Shown: positions 24,065 through 38,300, numbered from the stretch's first letter. The stretch is DNA of 64,000 bases from Petrolisthes cinctipes (GCA_033782935.1 JAWQEG010000292.1:430001-494000), one strand, 5' to 3'. The notes: generated by a model from the letters alone, not told the origin. Translations and numbers: made by a program.

Positions 24065-26722
24065 GTACATGCCTACTCCGTGTTAGAGTATTTTCAAAAT
24101 ACAGGCCAAAAACATACTGAAAATCGAATTTTTAGGTGCCCAAAAGTCGATATGTGCATGCATCTTCTGTACCCGTTTATATCTCAAATTCTGGCCCTAA
24201 ACACCCGAAAATTCGATATTTTGGGGTCCCAGAAGCGATCTGTACATGCCTACTCAGTGCTAGAATATTTTCAAAATATAGGCTCAAAACATGCTAAAAA
24301 TCAATCTTTTAGGTGCCAAAAAGTCGATATCTCAAATTCAGTTCCAAAACACCCGAAAATTCGATATTAAGGGGTCCCAGAAGCGATCTGTACATGCCTA
24401 CTCCGTGTTAGAGTATTTTCAAAATACAGGCCAAAAACATACTGAAAATCGATGTTTTAGGTGCCCAAAAGTCGATATGTACTTGCATCTTCTGTACCCG
24501 TTTATATCTCAAATTCTGGCCCTAAACACCCGAAAATTCGATATTTTGGGGTCCCAGAAGCGATCTGTACATGCCTACTCCGTGTTAGAGTATTTTCAAA
24601 ATTCAGGCCCAAAACATGCTCAAAATCGATATTTTAGGTGCCCAAAAGTCGATATGTGCATGCATCTTCTGTACTCGTTTATATCTCAAATTCAGGCTCA
24701 AAACACCCGAAAATTCGATAATTTGGGGTCCCAGAAGTGATCTGTACATGCCTACTCAGTGCTAGAATATTTTAAAAATATAGGCTCAAAACATGCTAAA
24801 AATCGATATTTTAGGTGCGTAAAGGCGATATCTCAAATTCAGGCCCAAAACACCCGAAAATTCGGGTATTATGGGGTCCCATAAGCGATCTGTAGATGCC
24901 TACTCCGTGTTAGAGTATTTTCAAAATACATGCCCAAAACATGCTGAAAATCGATATTTTAGATGCCCAAAGTCAATATGTGCTTGTATCTTCTGTACTC
25001 GTTTATATCTCAAATTCAGGCTCAAAGCACCCGAAAATTCAATATTTTGGGGTCCCAGAGGCAATCTGTATATGCCTACTCAGTGCTAGAATATTTTCAA
25101 ACTATAGGCTAAAAACATGCTAAAAATCGTTCTTTTTGGTGCCAAAACGTCGATATCTCAAATTCAGTCCCAAACACCCGAAAATTCGATATTTAGGGGT
25201 CCCAGAAGCGATCCGTACATGCCTACTCCGTGTTAGAGTATTTTCAAAATACAGGCCAAAAACATACTGAAAATCGATCTTTTAGGTGCCCAAAAGTCGA
25301 TATGTGCATGCATCTTCTGTACCCATTTATATCTCAAATTCTGGCCCTAAACACCCGAAAATTCAATATTTTGGGGTCTCAGTAGCAATCTGTACATGCC
25401 TACTCAGTGCTAGAATATTTTCAAAATATAGGCTAAAAACATGCTAAAAATCGATATTTTATGTGCCAATAAGTCGATATCTCAAATTAAGGCCTAAAAC
25501 ACCCGAAAATTCGATATTTAGGGGTCCCAGAAGCGATCTGTACATGCCTACTCCGTGTTAGAGTATTTTCAAAATACAGGCCAAAAACATGCTCAAAATC
25601 GATGTTTTAGGTGCCAAAAAGTCGATATGTGCATGCATTTTCTGTACCCGTTTATATCTCAAATTCAGGCTCAAAACACCCGAAAATTCGATATTTTCGG
25701 GTCCCAGAAGCGATCTGTACAAGCCTACTCCGTTTTAGAGTATTTTCAAAATACATGCCCAAAACATGCTGAAAATCGATATTTTAGATGCCCAAAGTCA
25801 ATATGTGCATGTATCTTCTGTACCCGTTTATATCTCAAATTCAGGCTCAAAACACCCGAAAATTCAATATTTTTGGGTCCCAGAAGCAATCTGTACATGC
25901 CTACTCAGTGCTAGAATATTTTCAAAATATAGGCTAAAAACATGCTAAAAATCGATATTTTATGTGCCAAAAAGTCGATATCTCAAATTAAGGCCCAAAA
26001 CACCCGAAAATTCGATATTTAGGGGTCCCAGAAGCGATCTGTACATGCCTACTCAGTGCTAGAATGTTTTCAAAATATAGGCTCAAAACATGCTCAAAAT
26101 CGATCTTTTAAGAGCCCAAAAGTCGATATGTGCATGCATCTCCTGTACTCGTTTATATCTCAAATTCAGGCTCAAAACACCCGAAAATTCGATATTTTGG
26201 GGTCCCAGAAGTGATCTGTACATGCCTACTCAGTGCTAGAATATTTTCAAAATATAGGCTCAAAACATGCTAAAAATCGATATTTTAGGTGCCCAAAGTC
26301 AATATGTGTATGCATCTTCTATACTCGTTTATATCTCAAATTCAGGCTCAAAACATCCAAAAATTCAATATTTTGGGGTCCCAGAAGCGATCTGTACATG
26401 CTTACTCAGTGCTAGAATGTTTTCAAAATATAGGCTCAAAACATGGTCAAAATCGATATTTTAGGTGCCCAAAAGTCGATATGTGCATGCATCTTCTGTA
26501 CTCGTTTATATCTCAAATTCAGGCTCAAAACACCCGAAAATTCGATATTTTGGGGTCCCAGAAGCGATCTGTACATGCCTACTCAGTGCTAGAATATTTT
26601 CAAAATATAGGCTCAAAACATGCTAAAAATCGATATTTTAGGTGCGTAAAGGCGATATCTCAAATTCAGTCCCAAAACACCCGAAAATTCGATATTATGG
26701 GGTCCCAGAAGCGATCTGTACA
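24065..26722 (+). repeat. Tandem duplication of 2653 bp, copy 1
   Basis: About 16 monomers (10 L, 6 S). Short junctions are at 24326, 24827, 25152, 25476, 25977 and 26654. Private variants are CAGTTCCAAAACACC, GATATTAAGGGG, TTCGGGTATTATGG, TCAAAGCACCCG, GATAATTTGGGG and AAAACATGGTC. All recur 2653 bases later, or 2654 after a one-base difference (TCCCAAACACCC near 25170 against TCCCAAAACACC). Other differences are scattered single bases. Confidence 0.92.
25686..25702 (+). other. CENP-B-box-like 17-mer (8 of 9 essential bases)
   Basis: ATTCGATATTTTCGGGT against NTTCGNNNNANNCGGGN; only the central A is T. This is a second, independent route to CGGG (TTCGGG instead of TACGGG). Confidence 0.5.
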
Positions 26723-29398
26723 TGCCTACTCCGTGTTAGAGTATTTTCAAAATACAGGCCAAAAACATACTGAAAATCGATCTTTTAGGTGCCCAAAAGT
26801 CGATATGTGCATGCATCTTCTGTACCCGTTTATATCTCAAATTCTGGCCCTAAACACCCGAAAATTCGATATTTTGGGGTCCCAGAAGCGATCTGTACAT
26901 GCCTACTCAGTGCTAGAATATTTTCAAAATATAGGCTCAAAACATGCTAAAAATCAATCTTTTAGGTGCCAAAAAGTCGATATCTCAAATTCAGTTCCAA
27001 AACACCCGAAAATTCGATATTAAGGGGTCCCAGAAGCGATCTGTACATGCCTACTCCGTGTTAGAGTATTTTCAAAATACAGGCCAAAAACATACTGAAA
27101 ATCGATGTTTTAGGTGCCCAAAAGTCGATATGTGCTTGCATCTTCTGTACCCGTTTATATCTCAAATTCTGGCCCTAAACACCCGAAAATTCGATATTTT
27201 GGGGTCCCAGAAGCGATCTGTACATGCCTACTCCGTGTTAGAGTATTTTCAAAATTCAGGCCCAAAACATGCTCAAAATCGATATTTTAGGTGCCCAAAA
27301 GTCGATATGTGCATGCATCTTCTGTACTCGTTTATATCTCAAATTCAGGCTCAAAACACCCGAAAATTCGATAATTTGGGGTCCCAGAAGTGATCTGTAC
27401 ATGCCTACTCAGTGCTAGAATATTTTAAAAATATAGGCTCAAAACATGCTAAAAATCGATATTTTAGGTGCGTAAAGGCGATATCTCAAATTCAGGCCCA
27501 AAACACCCGAAAATTCGGGTATTATGGGGTCCCATAAGCGATCTATAGATGCCTACTCCGTGTTAGAGTATTTTCAAAATACATGCCCAAAACATGCTGA
27601 AAATCGATATTTTAGATGCCCAAAGTCAATATGTGCTTGTATCTTCTGTACTCGTTTATATCTCAAATTCAGGCTCAAAGCACCCGAAAATTCAATATTT
27701 TGGGGTCCCAGAAGCAATCTGTATATGCCTACTCAGTGCTAGAATATTTTCAAACTATAGGCTAAAAACATGCTAAAAATCGTTCTTTTTGGTGCCAAAA
27801 CGTCGATATCTCAAATTCAGTCCCAAAACACCCGAAAATTCGATATTTAGGGGTCCCAGAAGCGATCCGTACATGCCTACTCCGTGTTAGAGTATTTTCA
27901 AAATACAGGCCAAAAACATACTGAAAATCGATCTTTTAGGTGCCCAAAAGTCGATATGTGCATGCATCTTCTGTACCCATTTATATCTCAAATTCTGGCC
28001 CTAAACACCCGAAAATTCAATATTTTGGGGTCCCAGTAGCAATCTGTACATGCCTACTCAGTGCTAGAATATTTTCAAAATATAGGCTAAAAACATGCTA
28101 AAAATCGATATTTTATGTGCCAATAAGTCGATATCTCAAATTAAGGCCTAAAACACCCGAAAATTCGATATTTAGGGGTCCCAGAAGCGATCTGTACATG
28201 ACTACTCCGTGTTAGAGTATTTTCAAAATACAGGCCAAAAACATGCTCAAAATCGATGTTTTAGGTGCCAAAAAGTCGATATGTGCATGCATCTTCAGTA
28301 CCCGTTTATATCTCAAATTCAGGCTCAAAACACCCGAAAATTCGATATTTTCGGGTCCCAGAAGCGATCTGTACAAGCCTACTCCGTTTTAGAGTATTTT
28401 CAAAATACATGCCCAAAACATGCTGAAAATCGATATTTTAGATGCCCAAAGTCAATATGTGCATGTATCTTCTGTACCCGTTTATATCTCAAATTCAGGC
28501 TCAAAACACCCGAAAATTCAATATTTTTGGGTCCCAGAAGCAATCTGTACATGCCTACTCAGTGCTAGAATATTTTCAAAATATAGGCTAAAAACATGCT
28601 AAAAATCGATATTTTATGTGCCAAAAAGTCGATATCTCAAATTAAGGCCCAAAACACCCGAAAATTCGATATTTAGGAGTCCCAGAAGCGATCTGTACAT
28701 GCCTACTCAGTGCTAGAATGTTTTCAAAATATAGGCTCAAAACATGCTCAAAATCGATATTTTAGGTGCCCAAAAGTCGATATGTGCATGCATCTCCTGT
28801 ACTCGTTTATATCTCAAATTCAGGCTCAAAACACCCGAAAATTCGATATTTTGGGGTCCCAGAAGTGATCTGTACATGCCTACTCAGTGCTAGAATATTT
28901 TCAAAATATAGGCTCAAAACATGCTAAAAATCGATATTTTAGGTGCCCAAAGTCAATATGTGTATGCATCTTCTATACTCGTTTATATCTCAAATTCAGG
29001 CTCAAAACATCCAAAAATTCAATATTTTGGGGTCCCAGAAGCGATCTGTACATGCTTACTCAGTGCTAGAATGTTTTCAAAATAAAGGCTCAAAACATGG
29101 TCAAAATCGATATTTTAGGTGCCCAAAAGTCGATATGTGCATGCATCTTCTGTACTCGTTTATATCTCAAATTCAGGCTCAAAACACCCGAAAATTCGAT
29201 AATTTGGGGTCCCAGAAGCGATCTGTACATGCCTACTCAGTGCTAGAATATTTTCAAAATATAGGCTCAAAACATGCTAAAAATCGATATTTTAGGTGCG
29301 TAAAGGCGATATCTCAAATTCAGTCCCAAAACACCCGAAAATTCTATATTATGGGGTCCCAGAAGCGATCTGTACATGCCTACTCCGTGTTAGAGTAT
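26723..29398 (+). repeat. Tandem duplication of 2653/2654 bp, copy 2
   Basis: Directly follows copy 1. Short junctions are at 26979, 27480, 27805, 28130, 28631 and 29308. Similarity ends near 29398, where TATTTACAAAATACAGGCCC replaces the TATTTTCAAAATACAGGCC monomer of copy 1. Confidence 0.92.
28340..28356 (+). other. CENP-B-box-like 17-mer (8 of 9 essential bases)
   Basis: Copy of the 25686 site inside the second 2653-bp unit. Confidence 0.5.
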
Positions 29399-30540
29399 TT
29401 ACAAAATACAGGCCCAAAACATGCTCAAAATCGATGTTTTCGGTGCCAAAAAGTCGATATGTGCATGCATCTTCAGTACCCGTTTATATCTCAAATTCAG
29501 GCTCGAAACACCCAAAAATTCGATATTTTGGGGTCCCAGAAGCGATCTGTACGTGCCTACTCCGTGTTAGAGTATTTTCAAAATACATGCCCAAAACATA
29601 CTGAAAATCGATGTTTTAGATGCCCAAAGTCAATATGTGCATGTATCTTCTGTACCCGTTTATATCTCAAATTCAGGCTCAAAACACACGAAAATTCAAT
29701 ATTTTGGGGTCCCAGAAGCAATCTGTACATGCCTACTCAGTGCTAGAATATTTTCAAAATATAGGCTAAAAACATGCTAAAAATCGATATTTTAGGTGCC
29801 AAAAAGTCGATATCTCAAATTAAGGCCCAAAACACCCGAAAATTAGATATTTAGGGGTCCCAGAAGCGATCTGTACATGCCTACTCGGTGTTAGAGTATT
29901 TTCAAAATTCAGACCCAAAACATGCTGAAAATCGATATTTTTGGTGCTCAAAGTCAATATGTGTATGCATTTTCTATACTCGTTTATATCTCAAATTCAG
30001 GCTCAAAACACCCGAAAATTCGATATTTTGGGGTTCCAGAAGCGATCTGTACATGCCTACTCAGTGCTAGAATGTTTTTAAAATATAGGCTCAAAACATG
30101 CTCAAAATCGATATTTTAGGTGCCCAAAAGTCGATATGTGCATGCATCTTCTGTACCCGTTTATATCTCAAATTCAGTCCCAAAACACCCGAAAATTCGA
30201 TATTTAGGGGTCCCAGAAGCGATCCGTACATGCCTACTCCGTGTTAGAGTATTTTCAAAATACAGGCCAAAAACATACTGAAAATCGATCTTTTAGGTGC
30301 CCAAAAGTCGATATGTGCATGCATCTTCTGTACCCATTTATATCTCAAATTCTGGCCCTAAACACCCGAAAATTCAATATTTTGGGGTCCCAGTAGCAAT
30401 CTGTACATGCCTACTCAGTGCTAGAATATTTTCAAAATATAGGCTAAAAACATGCTAAAAATCGATATTTTATGTGCCAATAAGTCGATATCTCCAAATT
30501 AAGGCCTAAAACACCCGAAAATTCGATATTTAGGGGTCCT
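29399..30540 (+). repeat. Satellite junction stretch
   Basis: Short junctions are at 29809 and 30487; the latter has one extra C (GATATCTCCAAATT). About 30175-30540 resembles 25160-25530 and 27815-28185 (AGCGATCCGTACATG, CTGTACCCATTTATATC, CAGTAGCAATC), so the right part of the 2653-bp unit continues in pattern. Confidence 0.83.
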
Positions 30541-33500
30541 AGAAGCGATCTGTACATGCCTACTCCGTGTTAGAGTATTTTCAAAATACAGGCCCAAAAC
30601 ATGCTCAAAATCGATGTTTTAGGTGCCAAAAAGTCGATATGTGCATGCATCTTCAGTACCCGTTTATATCTCAAATTCAGGCTCAAAACACCCGAAAATT
30701 CGATATTTTCGGGTCCCAGAAGCGATCTGAACAAGCCTACTCCGTTTTAGAGTATTTTCAAAATACATGCCCAAAACATGCTGAAAATCGATATTTTAGA
30801 TGCCCAAAGTCAATATGTGCATGTATCTTCTGTACCCGTTTATATCTCAAATTCAGGCTCAAAACACCCGAAAATTCAATATTTTTGGGTCCCAGAAGCA
30901 ATCTGTACATGCCTACTCAGTGCTAAAATATTTTCAAAATATAGGCTAAAAACATGCTAAAAATCGATATTTTATGTGGCAAAAAGTCGATATCTCAAAT
31001 TAAGGCCCAAAACACCCGAAAATTTGATATTTAGGGGTCCCAGAAGCGATCTGTACATGCCTACTCAGTGCTAGAATGTTTTCAAAATATAGGCTCAAAA
31101 CATGCTCAAAATCGATATTTTAGGTGCCCAAAAGTCGATATGTGCATGCATCTACTGTACTCGTTTATATCTCAAATTCAGGCTCAAAACACCCGAAAAA
31201 TCGATATTTTGGGGTCCCAGAAGCGATCTGTACATGCCTACTCAGTGCTAGAATATTTTCAAAATATAGGCTCAAAACATGCTAAAATCGATATTTTAGG
31301 TGCCCAAAGTCAATATGTGTATGCATCTTCTATACTCGTTTATATCTCAAATTCAGGCTCAAAACATCCGAAAATTCAAAATTTTGGGGTCCCAGCAGCG
31401 ATCTGTACATGCTTACTCAGTGCTAGAATGTTTTCAAAATATAGGCTCAAAACATGCTCAAAATCGATATTTTAGGTGCCCAAAAGTCGATATGTGCATG
31501 CATCTTCTGTACTCGTTTATATCTCAAATTCAGGCTCAAAACACCCGAAAATTCGATATTTTGGGGTCCCAGAAGCGATCTGTACAAGCCTACTCAGTGC
31601 TAGAATATTTTCAAAATATAGGCTCAAAACATGCTAAAAATCGATATTTTAGGTGCGTAAAGGCGATATCTCAAATTCAGGCCCAAAACACCCGAAAATT
31701 CGATATTATGGGGTCCCAGAAGCGATCTGTACATGCCTACTCCGTGTTAGAGTATTTACAAAATACAGGCCCAAAACATGCTCAAAATCGATGTTTTCGG
31801 TGCCAAAAAGTCGATATGTGCATGCATCTTCAGTACCCGTTTATATCTCAAATTCATGCTCAAAACACCCAAAAATTCGATATTTTGGGGTCCCAGAAGC
31901 GATCTGTACATGCCTACTCCGTGTTAGAGTATTTTCAAAATACATCCCCAAAACATGCTGAAAATCGATATTTTAGATGCCCAAAGTCAATATGTGCATG
32001 TATTTTCTGTACCCGTTTATATCTCAAATTCAGGCTCAAAACACCCGAAAATTCAATATTTTGGGGTCCCAGAAGCAATCTGTATATGCCTACTCAGTGC
32101 TAGAATATTTTCAAACTATAGGCCAAAAACATGCTAAAAATCGATCTTTTTGATGCCAAAAAGTCGATATCTCAAATTCAGTCCCAAAACACCCGAAAAT
32201 TCGATATTTAGGGGTCCCAGAAGCGATCTGTACATGCCTACTCCGTGTTAGAGTATTTTCAAAATACAGGCCAAAAACATACTGAAAATCGATCTTTTAG
32301 GTGCCCAAAAGTCGATATGTGCATGCATCTTCTGTTCCCGTTTATATCTCAAATTCTGGCCCTAAACACCCGCAAATTCGATATTTTGGGGTCCCAGAAG
32401 CAATCTGTACATGCCTACTCAGAGCTAGAATATTTTCAAAATATAGGCTGAAAACATGCTAAAAACCGATATTTTAGGTGCCAAAAAGTCGATATCTCAA
32501 ATTAAGGCCTAAAACACCCGAAAATTCGATATTTAGGGGTCCCAGAAGCGATCTGTACATGCCTACTCCGTGTTAGAGTATTTTCAAAATACAGGCCCAA
32601 AACATGCTCAAAATCGATGTTTTAGGTGCCAAAAAGTCGATATGTGCATGCATCTTCAGTACCCGTTTATATCTCAAATTCAGGCTCAAAACACCTGAAA
32701 ATTCGATATTTTGGGGTCCCAGAAGCGATCTGTACATGCCTACTCCGTGTTAGAGTATTTTCAAAATACATGCCCAAAACATGCTGAAAATCGATATTTT
32801 AGATGCCCAAAGTCAAAATGTGCTTGTATCTTATGTACCCATTTATATCTCAAATTCAGGCACAAAACACCCGAAAATTCAATATTTTGGGGTCCCAGAA
32901 GTAATATGTATATGCCTACTCAGTGCTAGAATATTTTCAAACTATAGGCTAAAAATATGCTAAAAATCGATCTTTTTGGTGCCAAAAAGTCGATATCTCA
33001 AATTCAGTCCCAAAACACACGAAAATTCGATATTTAGGGGTCCCAGAAGCGATCTGTACATGCCTACTCCGTGTTAGAGTATTTTCAAAATACAGGCCAA
33101 AAACATACTGAAAATCGATCTTTTAGGTGCCCAAAAGTCGATATGTGCATGCATCTTCTGTACCCGTTTATATCTCAAATTCTGGCCCTAAACACCCGAA
33201 AATTCAATATTTTGGGGTCCCAGAAGCAATCTGTACATGCCTAGTCAGTGCTAGAATATTTTCAAAATATAGGCTCAAAACATGCTAAAAATCGATATTT
33301 TAGGTGCGTAAAGGCGATATCTCAAATTCAGGCCCAAAACACCCGAAAATTCGATATTATGGGGTCCCAGAAGCGATCTGTACATGCCTACTCCGTGTTA
33401 GAGTATTTACAAAATACAGGCCCAAAACATGCTCAAAATCAATGTTTTAGGTGCCCAAAAGTCGATATGTGCATGCATCTTCAGTACCCGTTTATATCTC

Positions 33501-33735
33501 AAATTCATGCTCAAAACACCCAAAAATTCGATATTTTGGGGTCCCAGAAGCGATCTGTACATGCCTACTCCGTTTTAGAGTATTTTCAAAATACATGCCC
33601 AAAACATGCTGAAAATCGATATTTTAGATGCCCAAAGTCAATATGTGCATGTATCTTCTGTACCCGTTTATATCTCAAATTCAGGCTCAAAACACCCGAA
33701 AATTCAATATTTTGGGGTCCCAGAAGCAATCTGTA
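30541..33735 (+). repeat. Segment repeated at +4830 bp, copy 1
   Basis: Matches 35371-38565. Short junctions are at 30989, 31665, 32166, 32491, 32992 and 33316. Shared private variants include GATCTGAACAAGCC, CATCTACTGTACTCG, AGCAGCGATCTG, CTGTACAAGCCTACTCAG, ATACATCCCCAAAAC, CTTTTTGATGCC, CTGTTCCCG, AAAAACCGATATT and AGTAATATGTATATG. The offset slips to 4829 and back through one-base indels near 36205 and 37280. Confidence 0.92.
30698..30714 (+). other. CENP-B-box-like 17-mer (8 of 9 essential bases)
   Basis: ATTCGATATTTTCGGGT form, as at 25686. Confidence 0.5.
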
Positions 33736-35370
33736 CATGCCTACTCAGTGCTAGAATATTTTCAAAATATAGGCTAAAAACATGCTAAAAATCGATATTT
33801 TATGTGCCAAACAGTCGATATCTCAAATTAAGGCCCAAAACACCCGAAAATTCGATATTTAGGGGTCCCAGAAGCGATCTGTACATGCCTACTCAGTGCT
33901 AGAATGTTTTCAAAATATAGGCTCAAAACATGCTCAAAATCGATATTTTAGGTGCCCAAAAGTCGATATGTGCATGAATCTCCTGTACTCGTTTATATCT
34001 CAAATTCAGGCTCAAAACACCCGAAAATTCGATATTTTGGGGTCCCAGAAGCGATCTGTACATGCCTACTCAGTGCTAGAATATTTTCAAAATATAGGCT
34101 CAAAACATGCTAAAATCGATATTTTAGGTGCCCAAAGTCAATATGTGTATGCATCTTCTATACTCGTTTATATCTCAAATTCAGGCTCAAAACATCCGAA
34201 AATTCGATATTTTGGGGTCCCAGAAGCGATCTGTACATGCTTACTCAGTGCTAGAATGTTTTCAAAATATAGGCTCAAAACATGCTCAAAATCGATATTT
34301 TAGGTGCCCAAAAGTCGATATGTGCATGCATCTTCTGTACTCGTTTATATCTCAAATTCAGGCTCAAAACACCCGAAAATTCGATATTTTGGGGTCCCAG
34401 AAGCGATCTGTACATGCCTACTCAGTGCTAGAATATTTTCAAAATATAGGCTCAAAACATGCTAAAAATCGATATTTTAGGTGCGTAAAGGCGATATCTC
34501 AAATTAAGGCCCAAAACACCCGAAAATTCGATATTTTGGGGTCCCAGAAGGGATCTTTACATGCCTACTCCGTGTTAGAGTATTTTCAAAATACAGGCCA
34601 AAAACATACTGAAAATCGATCTTTTAGGTGCCAAAAAGTCGATATCTCAAATTCAGTCCCAAAACACCCGAAAATTCGATATTTAGGGGTCCCAGAAGCG
34701 ATCTGTATATGCCTACTCCGTGTTAGAGTATTTTCAAAATACAGGCCAAAAACATACTGAAAATCGATCTTTTAGGTGCCCAAAAGTCGATATGTGCATG
34801 CATCTTCAGTACCCGTTTATATCTCAAATTCTGGCTCAAAACACCCGAAAATTCAATATTTTGGGGTCCCAGAAGCGATCTGTATATGCCTACTCAGTGC
34901 TAGAATGTTTTCAAAATATAGGCACAAAACATGCTCAAAATCGATATTTTAGGTGCCCAAAAGTCGATATGTGCATGCATCTTCTGTACTCGTTTATATC
35001 TCAAATTCAGGCTCAAAACACCCGAAAATTCAATATTTTGGGGTCCCAGAAGCAATCTGTACATGCCTACTCAGTGCTAGAATATTTTCAAAATATAGGC
35101 TAAAAACATGCAAAAAATCGATATTTTAGGTGCGTAAAGCGATATCTCAAATTCAGGCCCAAAAATCCCGAAAATTCGATATTTTGGGGTCCCAGAAGCG
35201 ATCTGTACATGCCTACTCCGTGTTAGAGTATTTTCAAAATACAGGCCAAAAACATACTGAAAATCGATCCTTTAGGTGCCCAAAAGTCGATATGTGCATG
35301 CATCTTCTGTACCCGTTTATATCTCAAATTCTGGCCCTAAACACCCGAAAATTCAATATTTTGGGGCCCC
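33736..35370 (+). repeat. Spacer between the 4830-bp copies; holds a segment shared with 48.9 kb
   Basis: Short junctions are at 33827, 34493, 34641 and 35141. The junctions at 34493 and 34641 are 148 bp apart, so two short monomers are adjacent here. About 34070-35151 recurs at 48904-49985 (offset 14834). The short monomer at 35141 has the GCGTAAAGC form, one base shorter than GCGTAAAGGC. Confidence 0.88.
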
Positions 35371-38300
35371 AGAAGCGATCTGTACATGCCTACTCGGTGT
35401 TAGAGTATTTTCAAAATACAGGCCCAAAACATGCTCAAAATCGATGTTTTAGGTGCCAAAAAGTCGATATGTGCATGCATCTTCAGTACCCGTTTATATC
35501 TCAAATTCAGGCTCAAAACACCCGAAAATTCGATATTTTCGGGTCCCAGAAGCGATCTGAACAAGCCTACTCCGTTTTAGAGTATTTTCAAAATGCATGC
35601 CCAAAACATGCTGAAAATCGATATTTTAGATGCCCAAAGTCAATATGTGCATGTATCTTCTGTACCCGTTTATATCTCAAATTCAGGCTCAAAACACCCG
35701 AAAATTCAATATTTTTGGGTCCCAGAAGCAATCTGTACATGCCTACTCAGTGCTAAAATATTTTCAAAATATAGGCTAAAAACATGCTAAAAATCGATAT
35801 TTTATGTGCCAAAAAGTCGATATCTCAAATTAAGGCCCAAAACTCCCGAAAATTTGATATTTAGGGGTCCCAGAAGCGATCTGTACATGCCTACTCAGTG
35901 CTAGAATGTTTTCAAAATATAGGCTCAAAACATGCTCAAAATCGATATTTTAGGTGCCCAAAAGTCGATATGTGCATGCATCTACTGTACTCGTTTATAT
36001 CTCAAATTCAGGCTCAAAACACCCGAAAAATCGATATTTTGGGGTCCCAGAAGCGATCTGTACATGCCTACTCAGTGCTAGAATATTTTCAAAATATAGG
36101 CTCAAAACATGCTAAAATCGATATTTTAGGTGCCCAAAGTCAATATGTGTATGCATCTTCTATACTCGTTTATATCTCAAATTCAGGCTCAAAACATCCT
36201 AAAATTCGAAATTTGGGGTCCCAGCAGCGATCTGTACATGCTTACTCAGTGCTAGAATGTTTTCAAAATATAGGCTCAAAACATGCTCAAAATCGATATT
36301 TTAGGTGCCCAAAAGTCGATATGTGCATGCATCTTCTGTACTCGTTTATATCTCAAATTCAGGCTCAAAACACCCGAAAATTCGATATTTTGGGGTCCCA
36401 GAAGCGATCTGTACAAGCCTACTCAGTGCTAGAATATTTTCAAAATATAGGCTCAAAACATGCTAAAAATCGATATTTTAGGTGCGTAAAGGCGATATCT
36501 CAAATTCAGGCCCAAAACACCCGAAAATTCGATATTATGGGGTCCCAGAAGCGATCTGTACATGCCTACTCCGTGTTAGAGTATTTACAAAATACAGGCC
36601 CAAAACATGCTCAAAATCGATGTTTTCGGTGCCAAAAAGTCGATATGTGCATGCATCTTCAGTACCCGTTTATATCTCAAATTCATGCTCAAAACACCCA
36701 AAAATTCGATATTTTGGGGTCCCAGAAGCGATCTGTACATGCCTACTCCGTGTTAGAGTATTTTCAAAATACATCCCCAAAACATGCTGAAAATCGATAT
36801 TTTAGATGCCCAAAGTCAATATGTGCATGTATTTTCTGTACCCGTTTATATCTCAAATTCAGGCTCAAAACACCCGAAAATTCAATATTTTGGGGTCCCA
36901 GAAGCAATCTGTATATGCCTACTCAGTGCTAGAATATTTTCAAACTATATGCCAAAAACATGCTAAAAATCGATCTTTTTGATGCCAAAAAGTCGATATC
37001 TCAAATTCAGTCCCAAAACACCCGAAAATTCTATATTTAGGGGTCCCAGAAGCGATCTGTACATGCCTACTCCGTGTTAGAGTATTTTCAAAATACAGGC
37101 CAAAAACATACTGAAATTCGATCTTTTAGGTGCCCAAAAGTCGATATGTGCATGCATCTTCTGTTCCCGTTTATATCTCAAATTCTGGCCCTAAACACCC
37201 GAAAATTCGATATTTTGGGGTCCCAGAAGCAATCTGTACATGCCTACTCAGTGCTAGAATATTTTCAAAATATAGGCTAAAAAACATGCTAAAAACCGAT
37301 ATTTTAGGTGCCAAAAAGTCGATATCTCAAATTAAGGCCTAAAACACCCGAAAATTCGATATTTAGGGGTCCCAGAAGCGATCTGTACATGCCTACTCCG
37401 TGTTAGAGTATTTTCAAAATACAGGCCCAAAACATGCTCAAAATCGATGTTTTAGGTGCCAAAAAGTCGATATGTGCATGCATCTTCAGTACCCGTTTAT
37501 ATCTCAAATTCAGGCTCAAAACACCCGAAAATTCGATATTTTGGGGTCCCAGAAGCGATCTGTACATGCCTACTCCGTGTTAGAGTATTTTCAAAATACA
37601 TGCCCAAAACATGCTGAAAATCGATATTTTAGATGCCCAAAGTCAAAATGTGCTTGTATCTTATGTACCCATTTATATCTCAAATTCAGGCACAAAACAC
37701 CCGAAAATTCAATATTTTGGGGTCCCAAAAGTAATATGTATATGTCTACTCAGTGCTAGAATATTTTCAAACTATAGGCTAAAAACATGCTAAAAATCGA
37801 TCTTTTTGGTGCCAAAAAGTCGATATCTCAAATTCAGTCCCAAAACACACGAAAATTCGATATTTAGGGGTCCCAGAAGCGATCTGTACATGCCTACTCC
37901 GTGTTAGAGTATTTTCAAAATACAGGCCAAAAACATACTGAAAATCGATCTTTTAGGTGCCCAAAAGTCGATATGTGCATGCATCCTCTGTACACGTTTA
38001 TATCTCAAATTCTGGCCCTAAACACCCGAAAATTCAATATTTTGGGGTCCCAGAAGCAATCTGTACATGCCTAGTCAGTGCTAGAATATTTTCAAAATAT
38101 AGGCTCAAAACATGCTAAAAATCGATATTTTAGGTGCGTAAAGGCGATATCTCAAATTCAGGCCCCAAACACCCGAAAATTCGATATTATGGGGTCCCAG
38201 AAGCGATCTGTACATGCCTACTCCGTGTTAGAGTATTTACAAAATACAGGCCCAAAACATGCTCAAAATCAATGTTTTAGGTGCCCAAAAGTCGATATGT

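Noticed and set aside
35898..36932. 344-codon open frame, and the many other + strand open frames, as genes
   Set aside because: They are read-throughs of the satellite with a 59-codon period. Several frames are open at once, indels between copies are not multiples of three, and there is no recognisable domain.
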